Source: DASUFI01 sp036274635
Lineage (GTDB): Bacteria > Planctomycetota > B15-G4
NCBI GenBank assembly: GCA_036274635.1
Contig: DASUFI010000243.1
Coordinates: forward strand, 1-15,089
Length of the DNA: 15,089 nt
Reading direction: 5' to 3'
Part shown: positions 1 to 9,375 of the stretch, one piece after another
How the letters are laid out: each line of letters opens with the position of its first letter
How positions within the stretch are numbered: position 1 is the stretch's first letter
Translations under genes and position numbers: made by a program
Notes under the pieces: generated by a model
Seen by the model: only the letters and a program-made list of their open reading frames with translations
What the model was told of the DNA's origin: nothing
Database searches by the model: none

Positions 1-269
1 CGCTTCGCGCGCACTTCCGCAGAGGGGGCTGCGGACGTCGTCGCGGACCTCTTCCCCGCCACGATGCGCTCTTCCACACGAGGCCTCCGGGCGCGATCGG
101 GGCGTCGTGCATTTCGGGGTGCGGCGAGCGCGGCTGGGGCGCAAGGATTGCGGCGCGGGATTTCAGCGGGGTGGCCCTGGCGTGCGGCGACTTGCGAATC
201 TCGGGGCGCACCGCGGCGGTTCGTCGGGCTGAGCACCGGCCGGCGATCGCATGTCGCCTGCCGCTGCGG
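1..269. other. Left-edge region without a supportable gene
   Basis: I see no convincing gene here. Plus-strand frame 1 is open from the first base to a stop at 276, but past about base 64 its translation is mostly Arg, Ala, Gly and Ser, as expected from a non-coding frame in GC-rich DNA. It would also run 7 bases into the convergent gene ending at 270. The first 20 codons look more protein-like, so the tail of a truncated gene cannot be excluded. No U-tract terminator is visible for the minus-strand gene that ends here. Confidence 0.4.
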
Positions 270-2762
270 TCAGTAGTCTTGCAGGACCGCGTCCATCAGG
301 TGGTGCGTGTCGAAGAGGCTGAACCAGTCGCTTTCGGGGGGGAAGGCTTCGAAGGGGGCGGGGTCGTGGGGGCGCGAGGGGCGCAGGGTGACGGCGAGGC
401 CGAGGATGGCGCCGGGGCGCAGGCGCAGGCCGTCGGCGAGGGGGGCGCCGGGTGGGACGAAGCCGTCGTCGGCGCCGGCGCCGAGCAGGGCGGGCAGCAC
501 GGCGACGAGGCGCACGCGGCCGTCCTGCTCGTGCTCGGCGGCGACGAGCGCGTTGCGCAGCGGGCGGCCACCGACGTAGGCGCCCAGCGGCGGATTGAAG
601 GCGCGCAAGGCGATGCGCTGCGGGCCGCACCAGCAGTCGCCCGCCGGATCGTGCAGCGTGCCGGTGTTGACCTCGCTCTCCCAGCGGCCGAGGCGACCGC
701 TGCCGTCGAGGTCGAGGAAGACGTCGCAGGCCTCGTCGGTCACGATCTGCAGCGTGAGCGCGGTGCGCGACCAGCAGGCGTAGAGCGCGACGGGGGGCAG
801 CTCGGGCGTGGCGGCCGTGGGCACGGACGCGAGCAGGCGCGGGGTGCGGCCGGACGGGATGACGCCGGTGAAGTTGCTGGTGGGCCAGGCGTCCAGTCCG
901 TCGGGCTCGCCGTCGCCGTCGCTGTCGGGCGAGAGCGGATTGCTGCCGCGGTAGAGGGCGGCCGCCAGCTCGGCGAAGTCGCCGAGGCCGTCGGCATCGG
1001 TGTCGGGGCGCAGCGGGTCCGTGCCGAGGCGCGCCTCGTCCATGGGCACGTGGTCGTCGGCGTCGGGCAGGAGGTCGCCGTCCGTGTCGAGCACCTCCAG
1101 CGGGCGCAGCCACGGCGCGCCGAGACGCGACCAGCCGTCCGAGCCCGCGAGCAGCAGCGCCGCCTGGTCCCAGGCCTCGCCCGCGTCGAAGGTGCGGCCG
1201 TGCGAGCTGCCCAGCGAGCCGAGCGTGCCGTAGTCCAGGGCGGGATGGCCCACGGCGAGCGCCTCGCCGGTCTGGTCCAGCAGCAGGCCCGCGGCGGTTT
1301 CCTGCAGCTCGTGCAGCAGGCTCCAGGCCACGGCCGGCTGGGGCCCCAGCGCGCCGGTGGGCGTGGGCACCGACGTGCCGCGCAGCAGCAGGCCGGCGGC
1401 GTCGCCCAGCACGCGGAAGCCCGAGTAGTCGCCCTCGAAGTCGCGCGAGACGGCGGCGACCACCGAGAAGCCGTCGTCGCGCACGCCCAGCTCGCGCAGC
1501 CGCGCCTCGACGGCCACCATGGTGGGGCCCGCGGTCACGGGCACGGGCCCGGGCACCTCGAGCACCACGGGGTCGAGCACGACGCGCCCGAGCGTGTGGC
1601 GCCAGACGAAGAGGCGCGCGGCCTGCACGCTGTCGACCACGTCCGCGATCTCGCCCGGCTCCAGCGAGTCGGAGAAGACCGCCACCAGCAGTGGCAGGCG
1701 GCCGACCTCGCGCATGCCGGGCGGCAGCCGCCCGTGGGTGCGCACGCGCGCCTCGGGCCCGATGGCCGTGAGCACGTTGCCCATGAGGTCCACGCGCCGC
1801 ACGCTGTAGCTGTAGGCCGAGCCCGGCTGCACGCTGTCGTCGAAGAAGCTGGCGCGCAGCGAGCGGCCGATGGAGACCGCCTCCTTCTCGCCCGCGGCGC
1901 GGCGGAAGATCTCGAAAGGCGGCTCGCCCACGAGCGCCAGCTCGACCACCTGCATGCCCGGCGCGGCCGTGGGCGCGGGCGGCGGCGGATCCATCGCCGT
2001 CACGAGCAGCGGCACGAGCAGGCCCGCCAGCGACCCCAGGCGCGGCTCGAGCGACACCGGCCCCTGCACGCGTGTCTGCGCGCGGCCGCCCTGCAGCGAC
2101 AGCGCGGGCGCCGGCTGCACGATGACCTGCGCCAGGCCGGTGAGGTCGGGCCGCCCGCCGTAGACGTCGTGCCCCATGACGCGCACCGGGAAGCTGGCGC
2201 CCTCGGGCAGCGTGTCCGGCACGCCCTCCAGGGCGAGGGCCGTCACCTCGATGCGGCCCTCGACCAGCACGTCGGCCAGGCCCGCCGCCGCCACGCCATC
2301 GGCACTCTCGACGCGCACCTCGAGCGCGGACGCCAGCCCGTCCATGAGCCGGAACACGGCCTCGCCGCCGGCGGCGACGTCGAGCGCGCCCGCCTGGACG
2401 CGGTCGCCGTCGTCCTCGACCACGGTCAGCGTCACGCGCGCCGGGCCTGCGACCGCCGGCACGGCCGAGACGCGACGCACCGGCTGGCTGGGACGGAAGG
2501 TCAGCGTGAAGGTGCCCGCGGGGCCCGGCAGCTGCGCGAAGGTGCGCGCGTCGCCGTCGAGCAGCGCCTCGGCGCCGCCCACCTGCAGCGGCGGAGTGTC
2601 CACCGCCAGCACGCCCAGCCGGCGCCAGCCCAGCAGGTCGAAGTCCGCGCTGACGACCTCGTCGCCGGCCGCGGCCGGCCGCGCGGCCGCGAGCACCAGC
2701 GCGGCGACCACGAGCACGGCGGGGCCGCGGGGGAGCGCACGGGGCAGGCCGAGGGCTCGCAT
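270..2762 (-). CDS. Secreted protein with thrombospondin type-3 repeats
   Basis: The predicted product has 830 residues. It starts at ATG 2762, chosen because a clear signal peptide follows at once (Arg-containing n-region, hydrophobic core about residues 14-28, Ala-rich cleavage area near 32). Residues about 45-90 contain an 'LLDGDARTFAQL' stretch reminiscent of discoidin-like domains. Residues about 255-335 contain a Tyr-rich strand 'AYSYSVRRVD' typical of fibronectin-III-like folds. Residues about 555-628 carry Asp-rich repeats ('DTDGDLLPD', 'DTDADGLGD', 'DSDGDGEPDGLD') that match thrombospondin type-3 calcium-binding repeats. The C-terminal part (about 645-830) has 'DVFLDLDGSGRLGRW' and several Cys, compatible with a carbohydrate-binding-like beta domain, but this is a guess. 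It probably works outside the cytoplasm in adhesion or binding. No catalytic motif was found. It is transcribed divergently from hutH, so a shared control region is possible. Confidence 0.85.
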   Translation of the reverse strand: MRALGLPRALPRGPAVLVVAALVLAAARPAAAGDEVVSADFDLLGWRRLGVLAVDTPPLQVGGAEALLDGDARTFAQLPGPAGTFTLTFRPSQPVRRVSAVPAVAGPARVTLTVVEDDGDRVQAGALDVAAGGEAVFRLMDGLASALEVRVESADGVAAAGLADVLVEGRIEVTALALEGVPDTLPEGASFPVRVMGHDVYGGRPDLTGLAQVIVQPAPALSLQGGRAQTRVQGPVSLEPRLGSLAGLLVPLLVTAMDPPPPAPTAAPGMQVVELALVGEPPFEIFRRAAGEKEAVSIGRSLRASFFDDSVQPGSAYSYSVRRVDLMGNVLTAIGPEARVRTHGRLPPGMREVGRLPLLVAVFSDSLEPGEIADVVDSVQAARLFVWRHTLGRVVLDPVVLEVPGPVPVTAGPTMVAVEARLRELGVRDDGFSVVAAVSRDFEGDYSGFRVLGDAAGLLLRGTSVPTPTGALGPQPAVAWSLLHELQETAAGLLLDQTGEALAVGHPALDYGTLGSLGSSHGRTFDAGEAWDQAALLLAGSDGWSRLGAPWLRPLEVLDTDGDLLPDADDHVPMDEARLGTDPLRPDTDADGLGDFAELAAALYRGSNPLSPDSDGDGEPDGLDAWPTSNFTGVIPSGRTPRLLASVPTAATPELPPVALYACWSRTALTLQIVTDEACDVFLDLDGSGRLGRWESEVNTGTLHDPAGDCWCGPQRIALRAFNPPLGAYVGGRPLRNALVAAEHEQDGRVRLVAVLPALLGAGADDGFVPPGAPLADGLRLRPGAILGLAVTLRPSRPHDPAPFEAFPPESDWFSLFDTHHLMDAVLQDY

Positions 2763-2855
2763 GGCCCGGGCATCATCCCAGTTGCGGCCTGAGGGCGCCA
2801 CCGCACCCGGCGACACGGCTTCCGGCGGCGCGCCGGCGTCGGATAAGGTGCCGCC
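2763..2855. promoter_or_regulatory. Divergent intergenic region, exoprotein / hutH
   Basis: These 93 bases separate the divergent starts of the thrombospondin-repeat protein and hutH, so promoters for both should lie in or near it. No clear -35/-10 pair is visible. A GC-only hairpin (6-bp arms 2822-2827 and 2831-2836, 3-base loop) lies in the presumed hutH leader. An AAGGTG element ending 5 bases before the hutH ATG is a reasonable ribosome binding site. The regulatory role is inferred from position only. Confidence 0.35.
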
Positions 2856-4391
2856 ATGGAGCGACGGCTGCTGGGCGAGACGCCCCTCGACCTGAGGACG
2901 CTGGAGCGGCTGCTCCACGGCCCCGTGCCGCGCCTGGCGCTCGATCCCCTGGCTGCTGCCCGAGTCGTGGCCAGCCGCCGCGCCGTCGAGGCGGTGACCA
3001 CCCGCGGACAGGCCACCTACGGCATCAACACGGGCTTCGGGAAGCTGTCCAGCGTGCGCGTGCCCGACGCGCAGCTGCGCCGCCTGCAGCTCAACCTCGT
3101 GCGCAGCCACGCGGCCGGCGTGGGGCCGCACCTCGACCGCGACGTCTGCCGGCTGGCCTTCGCGCTGCGCATCGCCAACCTCGCCCGCGGCCACAGCGGC
3201 GTGCGGCGCGAGCTGGTCGAGCACGCGCTGGCCGTCTTCAATGCCGGCCTCGTCCCGGTGCTGCCCAGCCGCGGGTCGGTGGGGGCCAGCGGCGACCTCG
3301 CGCCGCTGGCGCACATGGCGCTGGTGCTGCTCGGCGAGGGGCGCGCCTGGCGCGGCGAGCGCGAGGTGGACGGCGCCGCGGCCCTGCGCGCCGCACGCCT
3401 GAAGCCGTTCGTGCTGCGCGCCAAGGAGGGCCTCGCGCTCATCAACGGCACGCAGGTGAGCACGGCGCTGCTGGCCGACGCGGTGCTGGCGGCCGGCCGC
3501 CTCGCGCGCGCCGCGGACATCGCCTGCGCCTTCACGCTCGAGGCCTACCGCGGCACCGACCGCGCCTACGACGCGCGCATCCAGGCGCTGCGGGGACAGC
3601 CGGGCCAGGCCACCGCCGCCGCCAACCTGCGCCGTCTGCTGCGGGGCAGCCGCATCACGCCGCTCTATGCCCGCAGCGGCCGCGTGCAGGACCCCTACAG
3701 CCTGCGCTGCGCCCCGCAGGTGCACGGCGCCTCGCGCGACGTGCTGGCCTTCGCGACCGGCACGCTGCTGCGCGAGGTGCACGCCGTCACCGACAACCCG
3801 CTGGTGCTCGACCCGCAGGACGGGGCCGAGATCGTCTCCGGCGGCAACTTCCACGCCCAGCCCGTGGCCGTCGCCGCCGACGCGCTCAAGATCGCCGCCG
3901 CGGAATGGGCCTCCATCTCGGAGCGGCGCATCGAGCTGCTCGTGAATCCCGACCTCTCCGGCCTGCCGGCCTTCCTCGCGCGCCGCCCGGGCCTCGAGAG
4001 CGGCCTGATGATCGCGCAGGTGACGGCCGCCGCGCTCGTGTCCGAGAACAAGGTGCTCGCGCACCCGGCGTCGGTGGACAGCATCCCCACCTCGGCCGGC
4101 AAGGAGGACCACGTGAGCATGGCGCCCGCCGCCGCGCTGCAGTGCCGGCAGATCGTGCGCCACGCGACGCACGTGGTGGCGATCGAGCTGATGACGGCCT
4201 TCCACGCGCTGGCGCTGGGCAGGGGCACGCCGGGAGTCGGCACGCGCGCCGCGCGGGGCGCGCTGAAGAAGGTGCTGAAGCCGCTGAAGGACGACCGCGT
4301 GCTTTCGGGCGACATCGAGGCGGTGGCGCGGGCGATCGACGACGGGAGCGTGCTCGAGGCGGTGGAGGAGGCGGTGGGAGGGCTGGAATAA
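2856..4391 (+). CDS. hutH: Histidine ammonia-lyase (HutH)
   Basis: This 511-residue cytoplasmic enzyme deaminates L-histidine to trans-urocanate and ammonia, the first step of histidine degradation. The sequence carries the family signature 'GSVGASGDLAPLAH'; Ala144-Ser145-Gly146 would cyclise to the MIO prosthetic group. Other conserved active-site elements are present: Tyr55 in 'TYGINTGFG', His85 in 'LVRSHAAG', Asn197 in 'INGTQ', Tyr281 and Arg284 in 'DPYSLRCAPQVHG', Phe332 in 'GGNFHAQP' and Glu417 in 'GKEDHVSM'. These sit one to three residues beyond the Pseudomonas putida numbering, and the length is normal. The PAL and TAL relatives share the MIO fold, but the NGTQ and GKEDHVSM contexts and hutU nearby favour HutH. 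The ATG at 2856 has AAGGTG upstream. hutU lies 1.46 kb downstream, separated by a Fic gene. Confidence 0.97.
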   Translation: MERRLLGETPLDLRTLERLLHGPVPRLALDPLAAARVVASRRAVEAVTTRGQATYGINTGFGKLSSVRVPDAQLRRLQLNLVRSHAAGVGPHLDRDVCRLAFALRIANLARGHSGVRRELVEHALAVFNAGLVPVLPSRGSVGASGDLAPLAHMALVLLGEGRAWRGEREVDGAAALRAARLKPFVLRAKEGLALINGTQVSTALLADAVLAAGRLARAADIACAFTLEAYRGTDRAYDARIQALRGQPGQATAAANLRRLLRGSRITPLYARSGRVQDPYSLRCAPQVHGASRDVLAFATGTLLREVHAVTDNPLVLDPQDGAEIVSGGNFHAQPVAVAADALKIAAAEWASISERRIELLVNPDLSGLPAFLARRPGLESGLMIAQVTAAALVSENKVLAHPASVDSIPTSAGKEDHVSMAPAAALQCRQIVRHATHVVAIELMTAFHALALGRGTPGVGTRAARGALKKVLKPLKDDRVLSGDIEAVARAIDDGSVLEAVEEAVGGLE

Positions 4392-4407
4392 GGGGCGCGC
4401 CGAGCTA

Positions 4408-4447
4408 AACTACCGATTCGGTAGAAATCGGTAGTAAATCGGTAGTT
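4408..4447. promoter_or_regulatory. Compound repeat operator upstream of the Fic gene
   Basis: This is an AT-rich island between hutH and the Fic gene; bases 4405-4447 contain 17 G/C in 43, against a far richer background. It contains a 15-bp palindrome CTACCGATTCGGTAG (4410-4424, 7-bp arms around a central T). The unit TCGGTAG occurs three times in the same direction (4418-4424, 4428-4434, 4439-4445), with starts 10 and 11 bp apart, that is, on the same helix face. A perfect 11-bp inverted repeat, AACTACCGATT (4408-4418) and AATCGGTAGTT (4437-4447), brackets the whole element. Its last two bases belong to a possible TTG start codon. Such phased half-sites next to a gene with a C-terminal winged-helix-like domain suggest an operator, perhaps bound by that product. 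Binding is inferred. Confidence 0.7.
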
Positions 4448-4451
4448 GACC

Positions 4452-5819
4452 ATGCGCCGGCCCGCGACACCGCCCGCCTTTCCACTGGACCGTGAGGCAG
4501 CTCAGGCCATTCAGGAGCGGGCCATCCAAGCCCTCCAGGACGGTTCGGCCTCGGAAGCGGCGGGCGCTCACTATCTGCACTGGGACGAGCTACGGCACCG
4601 CGATCCGCCGCGAGGCCTCTCGCATCTCGAGTGGTGGGCCGCTCTCAAGCTCCAACGGGGCCTGCAGCGGCGCCTGCTGCCACTGGCCACCTCTGAAGGA
4701 GCCGCCTTCTCCTGGGTGCTCACCGATTCGATGCTCGAAGGGCTGGCCTTCATCGACACGCAACTCGCCGGACAGGTCGTCCTGTCCGAAGACGTGACCA
4801 ACCCCGAGACGCGGGATCGCTTCATCGTGCGGTCGTTGATCGAGGAGGCGATCACGTCGAGCCAGCTGGAGGGAGCGGCGACCACTCACGATGTGGCCAA
4901 GGAGATGATCAGGACTGGCCGGCCGCCGCGGACGCGGGATGAGCGGATGATCCTGAACAACTACCGGGCGATGCAGTTCGTGCGCGAGCGAGTGGCTGAG
5001 CCGCTCAGTCGCAAGCTCTTGTTCGAGTTGCACCGGATCGTCGTGGAGGACGCCATCGACCCGCCGGATGCAGCTGGCCGCCTGCGGGACGGGACCGAGC
5101 GGGTGCTGGTCCGTGACCTCGAGACGCAAGAGGTCGTCCATGTGCCTCCACCAGCCGAGCTCCTCGAGGCACGTCTCGAAGCGATGTGTCGCTTCGCGAA
5201 CGGCGAACCGGGCAAGCCCTATCTGCCGCCGGCCATGCGCGCGATGCTGCTGCACTTCTGGCTCGCCTACGACCATCCCTTCGTCGACGGCAATGGCCGC
5301 ACTGCGCGTGCCCTCTTCTATTGGCAGATGCTGCGTCAGGGCTACTGGCTCAGCGAATTCCTCTCCATCTCCAGCATCGTGCGCAAGGCGCCGATGCAGT
5401 ATGCGCGGGCGTTCCAACTGGTCGAGACGGATGACCGCGACGTGACCTACTTCCTGCTCCACCACCTCGGAGTGATCCGAAAGGCGCACGACGCCTTGAA
5501 GGCGTTCCTTGAGCGAAAGCAGCGCGAAGTTCGAGAGACAGAAGGACTGCTGCGTACTCGCCGCGACCTGAATCACCGTCAGCTTGCGATCCTCTCGCAT
5601 GCCTTGCGCCATCCGCGCGCGGAGTTCACCGTGGCGTCGCATCAGATGAGTCACCGGGTGGCCTACGACACGGCGCGCCTCGACCTGACACGGCTGGAGC
5701 AGCTTGGCTACCTTGTCGGGACGCGGGTGGGGCGCAAGTTCCGCTGGCGGCCCGGGCCGGTCCTCGCCAAGCGGGCGCGCAGAACGCCCGGATCTCGGTC
5801 GAGGCCGCGAAGGCCGTAG
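4452..5819 (+). CDS. Class II Fic-family protein with C-terminal winged helix
   Basis: The product has 455 residues from ATG 4452; an in-frame TTG at 4446 would add two residues. No Shine-Dalgarno is visible before either start because the repeat element occupies that space, so translation may be leaderless. The Fic core motif 'HPFVDGNGRTAR' (275-286) is complete, with catalytic His275, so transfer of AMP (or another nucleotide moiety) onto hydroxyl side chains of a protein target is expected. Upstream, 'SSQLEG' (136-141) matches the class II inhibitory helix pattern (S/T)xxxE(G/N), with Glu140 as the autoinhibitory residue. Residues about 370-450, including 'SHRVAYDTARLDLTRLEQLG' and 'RVGRKFRW', look like a winged helix-turn-helix. 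Third codon positions are visibly less GC-rich than in hutH and hutU, which fits acquisition by transfer. The protein target is unknown and no antitoxin-like small gene is adjacent. Confidence 0.93.
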   Translation: MRRPATPPAFPLDREAAQAIQERAIQALQDGSASEAAGAHYLHWDELRHRDPPRGLSHLEWWAALKLQRGLQRRLLPLATSEGAAFSWVLTDSMLEGLAFIDTQLAGQVVLSEDVTNPETRDRFIVRSLIEEAITSSQLEGAATTHDVAKEMIRTGRPPRTRDERMILNNYRAMQFVRERVAEPLSRKLLFELHRIVVEDAIDPPDAAGRLRDGTERVLVRDLETQEVVHVPPPAELLEARLEAMCRFANGEPGKPYLPPAMRAMLLHFWLAYDHPFVDGNGRTARALFYWQMLRQGYWLSEFLSISSIVRKAPMQYARAFQLVETDDRDVTYFLLHHLGVIRKAHDALKAFLERKQREVRETEGLLRTRRDLNHRQLAILSHALRHPRAEFTVASHQMSHRVAYDTARLDLTRLEQLGYLVGTRVGRKFRWRPGPVLAKRARRTPGSRSRPRRP

Positions 5820-5849
5820 GATGATTCGCCGATCGCACCGAGTGGCAGC

Positions 5850-7504
<1,655 letters not shown>

Positions 7505-7508
<4 letters not shown>

Positions 7509-7861
7509 ATTCATCGCCGGCCGAATGTCAGCTCGAGCATCGACGGCGCCTGCGCAAGCACGTCCGTATCGTGGCGATCCTATTCGGCCTCCCGCTTGTC
7601 GCGCTCCTCCTTCCGGTTCTGCTCATGCTGCTCGGTGTGCTGCCGACCTCGGCGGCATACTCCTACATCAGCAGTGACGGGAAGTTCGACGACTTCGAGA
7701 TGCCGTCCAAGGGCCGGACTCTCCGCATGGTCGAACTGCTCTTCGACGATTATCGGAAGCAGGTTGGCCGGCCCGACCTCACGCTGTACCGGACGACAGC
7801 ACGCGTCTGGTGGCACTCTTGGGAGTGGCCGGACTACGCCAGCAATCCGCCGCCTGCTTGA
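7505..7861 (+). CDS. Small single-pass membrane protein, unknown function
   Basis: I do not recognise this family. The proposed start is GTG 7505, which overlaps the hutU stop in a GTGA arrangement and suggests translational coupling; it gives 118 residues. The frame is open further upstream to an ATG at 7466, but that start lies inside hutU and adds only an unconvincing extension. A basic N-terminus ('EHRRRLRKHVR', residues 11-21) precedes one strongly hydrophobic segment (about 22-46), followed by a polar region of about 70 residues with 'DDFEMPSKGRTLRMVELLFDDYRKQ' in two pieces of mixed charge and a Trp-rich tail. The basic end suggests the N-terminus stays in the cytoplasm. Lower GC at third positions than hutU and a balanced composition support a real gene, though conservation is untested. 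It converges on the SEC-C gene with a 7-base gap. Confidence 0.6.
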
Positions 7862-7868
7862 GCCTCCC

Positions 7869-8366
7869 TTACTCCGCCGCCCCGTGGCACTTCTTGAACT
7901 TCTTCCCGCTCCCGCACCAGCACGGATCATTCCTCCCCAGCTTCGGCGCCTTGTTCACGATCGGCTGCGTCGGCACCGCCGCGTGATGGTGCGCATGCTC
8001 CCCCCTCCGCGCCGCCTCCACGAACTCGGCCGCCGCCTGCTCCAGCGCCTGCCGCAGCTCGAAGGCGTTGCTGACCGTCGTCGTCTCCTCGAGATGATCG
8101 AGATACCGCCCGACCAGGGCCGGCACGTGCGCGATCGCCGGATCCTTGCGCCCGAAGCGCCCCGGCAGCACGTGTCCCAGCAGCTCGTGCAGCTGCTGAC
8201 CATCCAGCAGGTGCGGCGCCTCGCCCAGGTCCTCGTAGGCCGCCCGCAGGAACTGCTCCAGCGCGGCGCGCTCCTGGTCGCGCGAGAGGCCCGGCACGCG
8301 GCCGGCGTGGCCGCCGTCGAGGAAGGCGGAGAGGTCGAGGGCGACGCGCGCGGAGGCGTCGGCCAT
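7869..8366 (-). CDS. SEC-C zinc-motif protein
   Basis: The product has 165 residues. The C-terminus carries a classic SEC-C motif, 'GRNDPCWCGSGKKFKKCHG', with the zinc ligands Cys149, Cys151, Cys160 and His161 in the CxC-x8-CH pattern known from the SecA tail and many small uncharacterised proteins. SEC-C motifs bind zinc and, in SecA, contact SecB and the ribosome. Residues 1-120 are mainly predicted helical and I recognise no domain there. A His-rich linker ('EHAHHHAA', 123-130) precedes the motif. The start ATG (8366-8364) shares one base with the methyltransferase stop (TGATG), so the two genes are probably translationally coupled. A full SecA is excluded by length. The function remains unknown. 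Confidence 0.88.
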   Translation of the reverse strand: MADASARVALDLSAFLDGGHAGRVPGLSRDQERAALEQFLRAAYEDLGEAPHLLDGQQLHELLGHVLPGRFGRKDPAIAHVPALVGRYLDHLEETTTVSNAFELRQALEQAAAEFVEAARRGEHAHHHAAVPTQPIVNKAPKLGRNDPCWCGSGKKFKKCHGAAE

Positions 8367-9205
8367 CAGGCGCGCCCGCTCGCGACGAGCACCTCGCCGG
8401 GGAAGTCCATGCCGCCAGTCCGCGCGTAGCGGGCCGCGCGCCGGGCGAGGATCTGGCGGGCGCGCTCGCGCGTGGCGGCGTCCAGTGGGGCCAGGCGCTC
8501 GGAGGTGCGGCGCGACATGTCCGCCAGAAAATCGAGCAGGCCATCGGGGTTCGCGCCGGGGAGCGGCATGCGCATGGGCTCGCGCTCCTCGCGCACGTCG
8601 TGCCAGCCGGCGGCTTCCAGGGTCGCCGCCAGCTTGCCGGGCTCGGAGAACTCGAAGACCGTGCGGGCTTCGGGCGGCGCAGGATCGGGCACGCCCAGCT
8701 CCTCCAGCGTGTCGAAGACCAGCGTGAAGAAGGGGTTCTTCTCCCGGGCGCCCCACGCGGCCACCGCCACGCGTCCGCCGGGACGCACGGCGCGGTGGAT
8801 GCGGGCCAGCGCGCGCGGCGGGTGGGGGAAGAACATGATCCCGAAGCGCGAGCAGGCGCCGTCGAAGGATGCTTCGGGCAGAGCCAGCTCCTCCGCAGGG
8901 GCGTGCAGCACGGACAGGTTGCCGAGGTGCAGCTCGGCGGCGCGGCGCTCGAGCACCGCGAGCATCTCGCGCACGCCGTCGGTGGCCAGCACGTGTCCCG
9001 TGGGCCCGACCAGCTGCGCGAGCTGCAGCGAGGGGTCACCCGAGCCAGCCGCGAAGTCCAGCAGGCGCTGGCCGGGCCGCGGCTGCAGGCGCGCGAGCAG
9101 GGCCGCGGTCGCGTCGGCCGTGAGCCGCTCGATGCGGTCGGTGTTGCGGGTCCAGGTTTCGACCGACTGCTCCCACTGCGCCAGCTCGTAGCCCTCGGAC
9201 TTCAT
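8366..9205 (-). CDS. Class I SAM-dependent methyltransferase
   Basis: The product has 279 residues from ATG 9205, preferred over an upstream in-frame start at 9247 because the extra residues are an Arg-rich stretch and a weak AAGG lies 9 bases before 9205. Motif I, 'LLDFAAGSGDPS' (48-59), forms the SAM-binding loop. Asp76 in 'LATDGVRE' is placed as the ribose-binding acidic residue. 'ALPEASFDGACSRFGIMFFP' (about 108-127) and 'RPGGRVAVAAWG' (141-152) are the usual later blocks. The sequence is of the UbiE/COG2226-like type, which methylates small molecules such as quinones, but the substrate cannot be read from the sequence. Nothing nearby points to quinone synthesis. The downstream SEC-C gene overlaps its stop by one base. 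Confidence 0.92.
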   Translation of the reverse strand: MKSEGYELAQWEQSVETWTRNTDRIERLTADATAALLARLQPRPGQRLLDFAAGSGDPSLQLAQLVGPTGHVLATDGVREMLAVLERRAAELHLGNLSVLHAPAEELALPEASFDGACSRFGIMFFPHPPRALARIHRAVRPGGRVAVAAWGAREKNPFFTLVFDTLEELGVPDPAPPEARTVFEFSEPGKLAATLEAAGWHDVREEREPMRMPLPGANPDGLLDFLADMSRRTSERLAPLDAATRERARQILARRAARYARTGGMDFPGEVLVASGRA

Positions 9206-9375
9206 CGGCACGCCTTGCGCGGCGCGCCTGCGGCGGCGGGGCGGCACGGAGCGGGAATCGACGACGGGATACGGCAGAGAAGCATGTGCGGCAGCGCCCG
9301 TGGGGAAGGCCCGGCTGGGGGACGGGCCGCTTTATACAGATCCCGCGCCGGCCGTGCTGTCGCGAGGCCGCAGCC
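9206..9375. other. Intergenic gap, probable transcription-unit boundary
   Basis: This 170-base gap is the longest between the minus-strand genes. A GC-rich stem (6-bp arms 9308-9313 and 9323-9328, 9-base loop) has no T-run after it on the minus strand, so it is a poor intrinsic terminator. A TATAAA on the minus strand (9337-9332) could be a -10 element for the methyltransferase, but no matching -35 is evident. I infer a boundary mainly from the gap length. Confidence 0.35.

Noticed and set aside
64..276. 70-codon plus-strand open frame at the left edge
   Set aside because: Arg-rich noise-like translation, no ribosome binding site, and overlap with the end of the convergent gene.
1295..1327. 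'HELQE' in the exoprotein as a possible zinc protease motif
   Set aside because: The second His of HExxH is absent (HELQE), so no metalloprotease site is supported.
171..2792. 873-codon plus-strand open frame opposite the exoprotein
   Set aside because: It is antisense to a gene with a signal peptide and clear domain motifs. Its translation is a low-information Ala/Gly/Arg/His mixture, as expected for a shadow frame in GC-rich DNA.
2763..4205. N-terminal extension of the minus-strand exoprotein frame across hutH
   Set aside because: The frame is open but antisense to hutH, while the signal peptide begins exactly at ATG 2762.
4410..4445. TCGGTAG repeats as a miniature CRISPR or satellite array
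   Set aside because: Units are 7 bases with 3-4 base spacers and only three copies; the operator reading fits better.
9332..9337. TATAAA on the minus strand as a methyltransferase promoter
   Set aside because: No -35 element at a suitable distance, and the start codon is about 127 bases away, so it is too weak to call.
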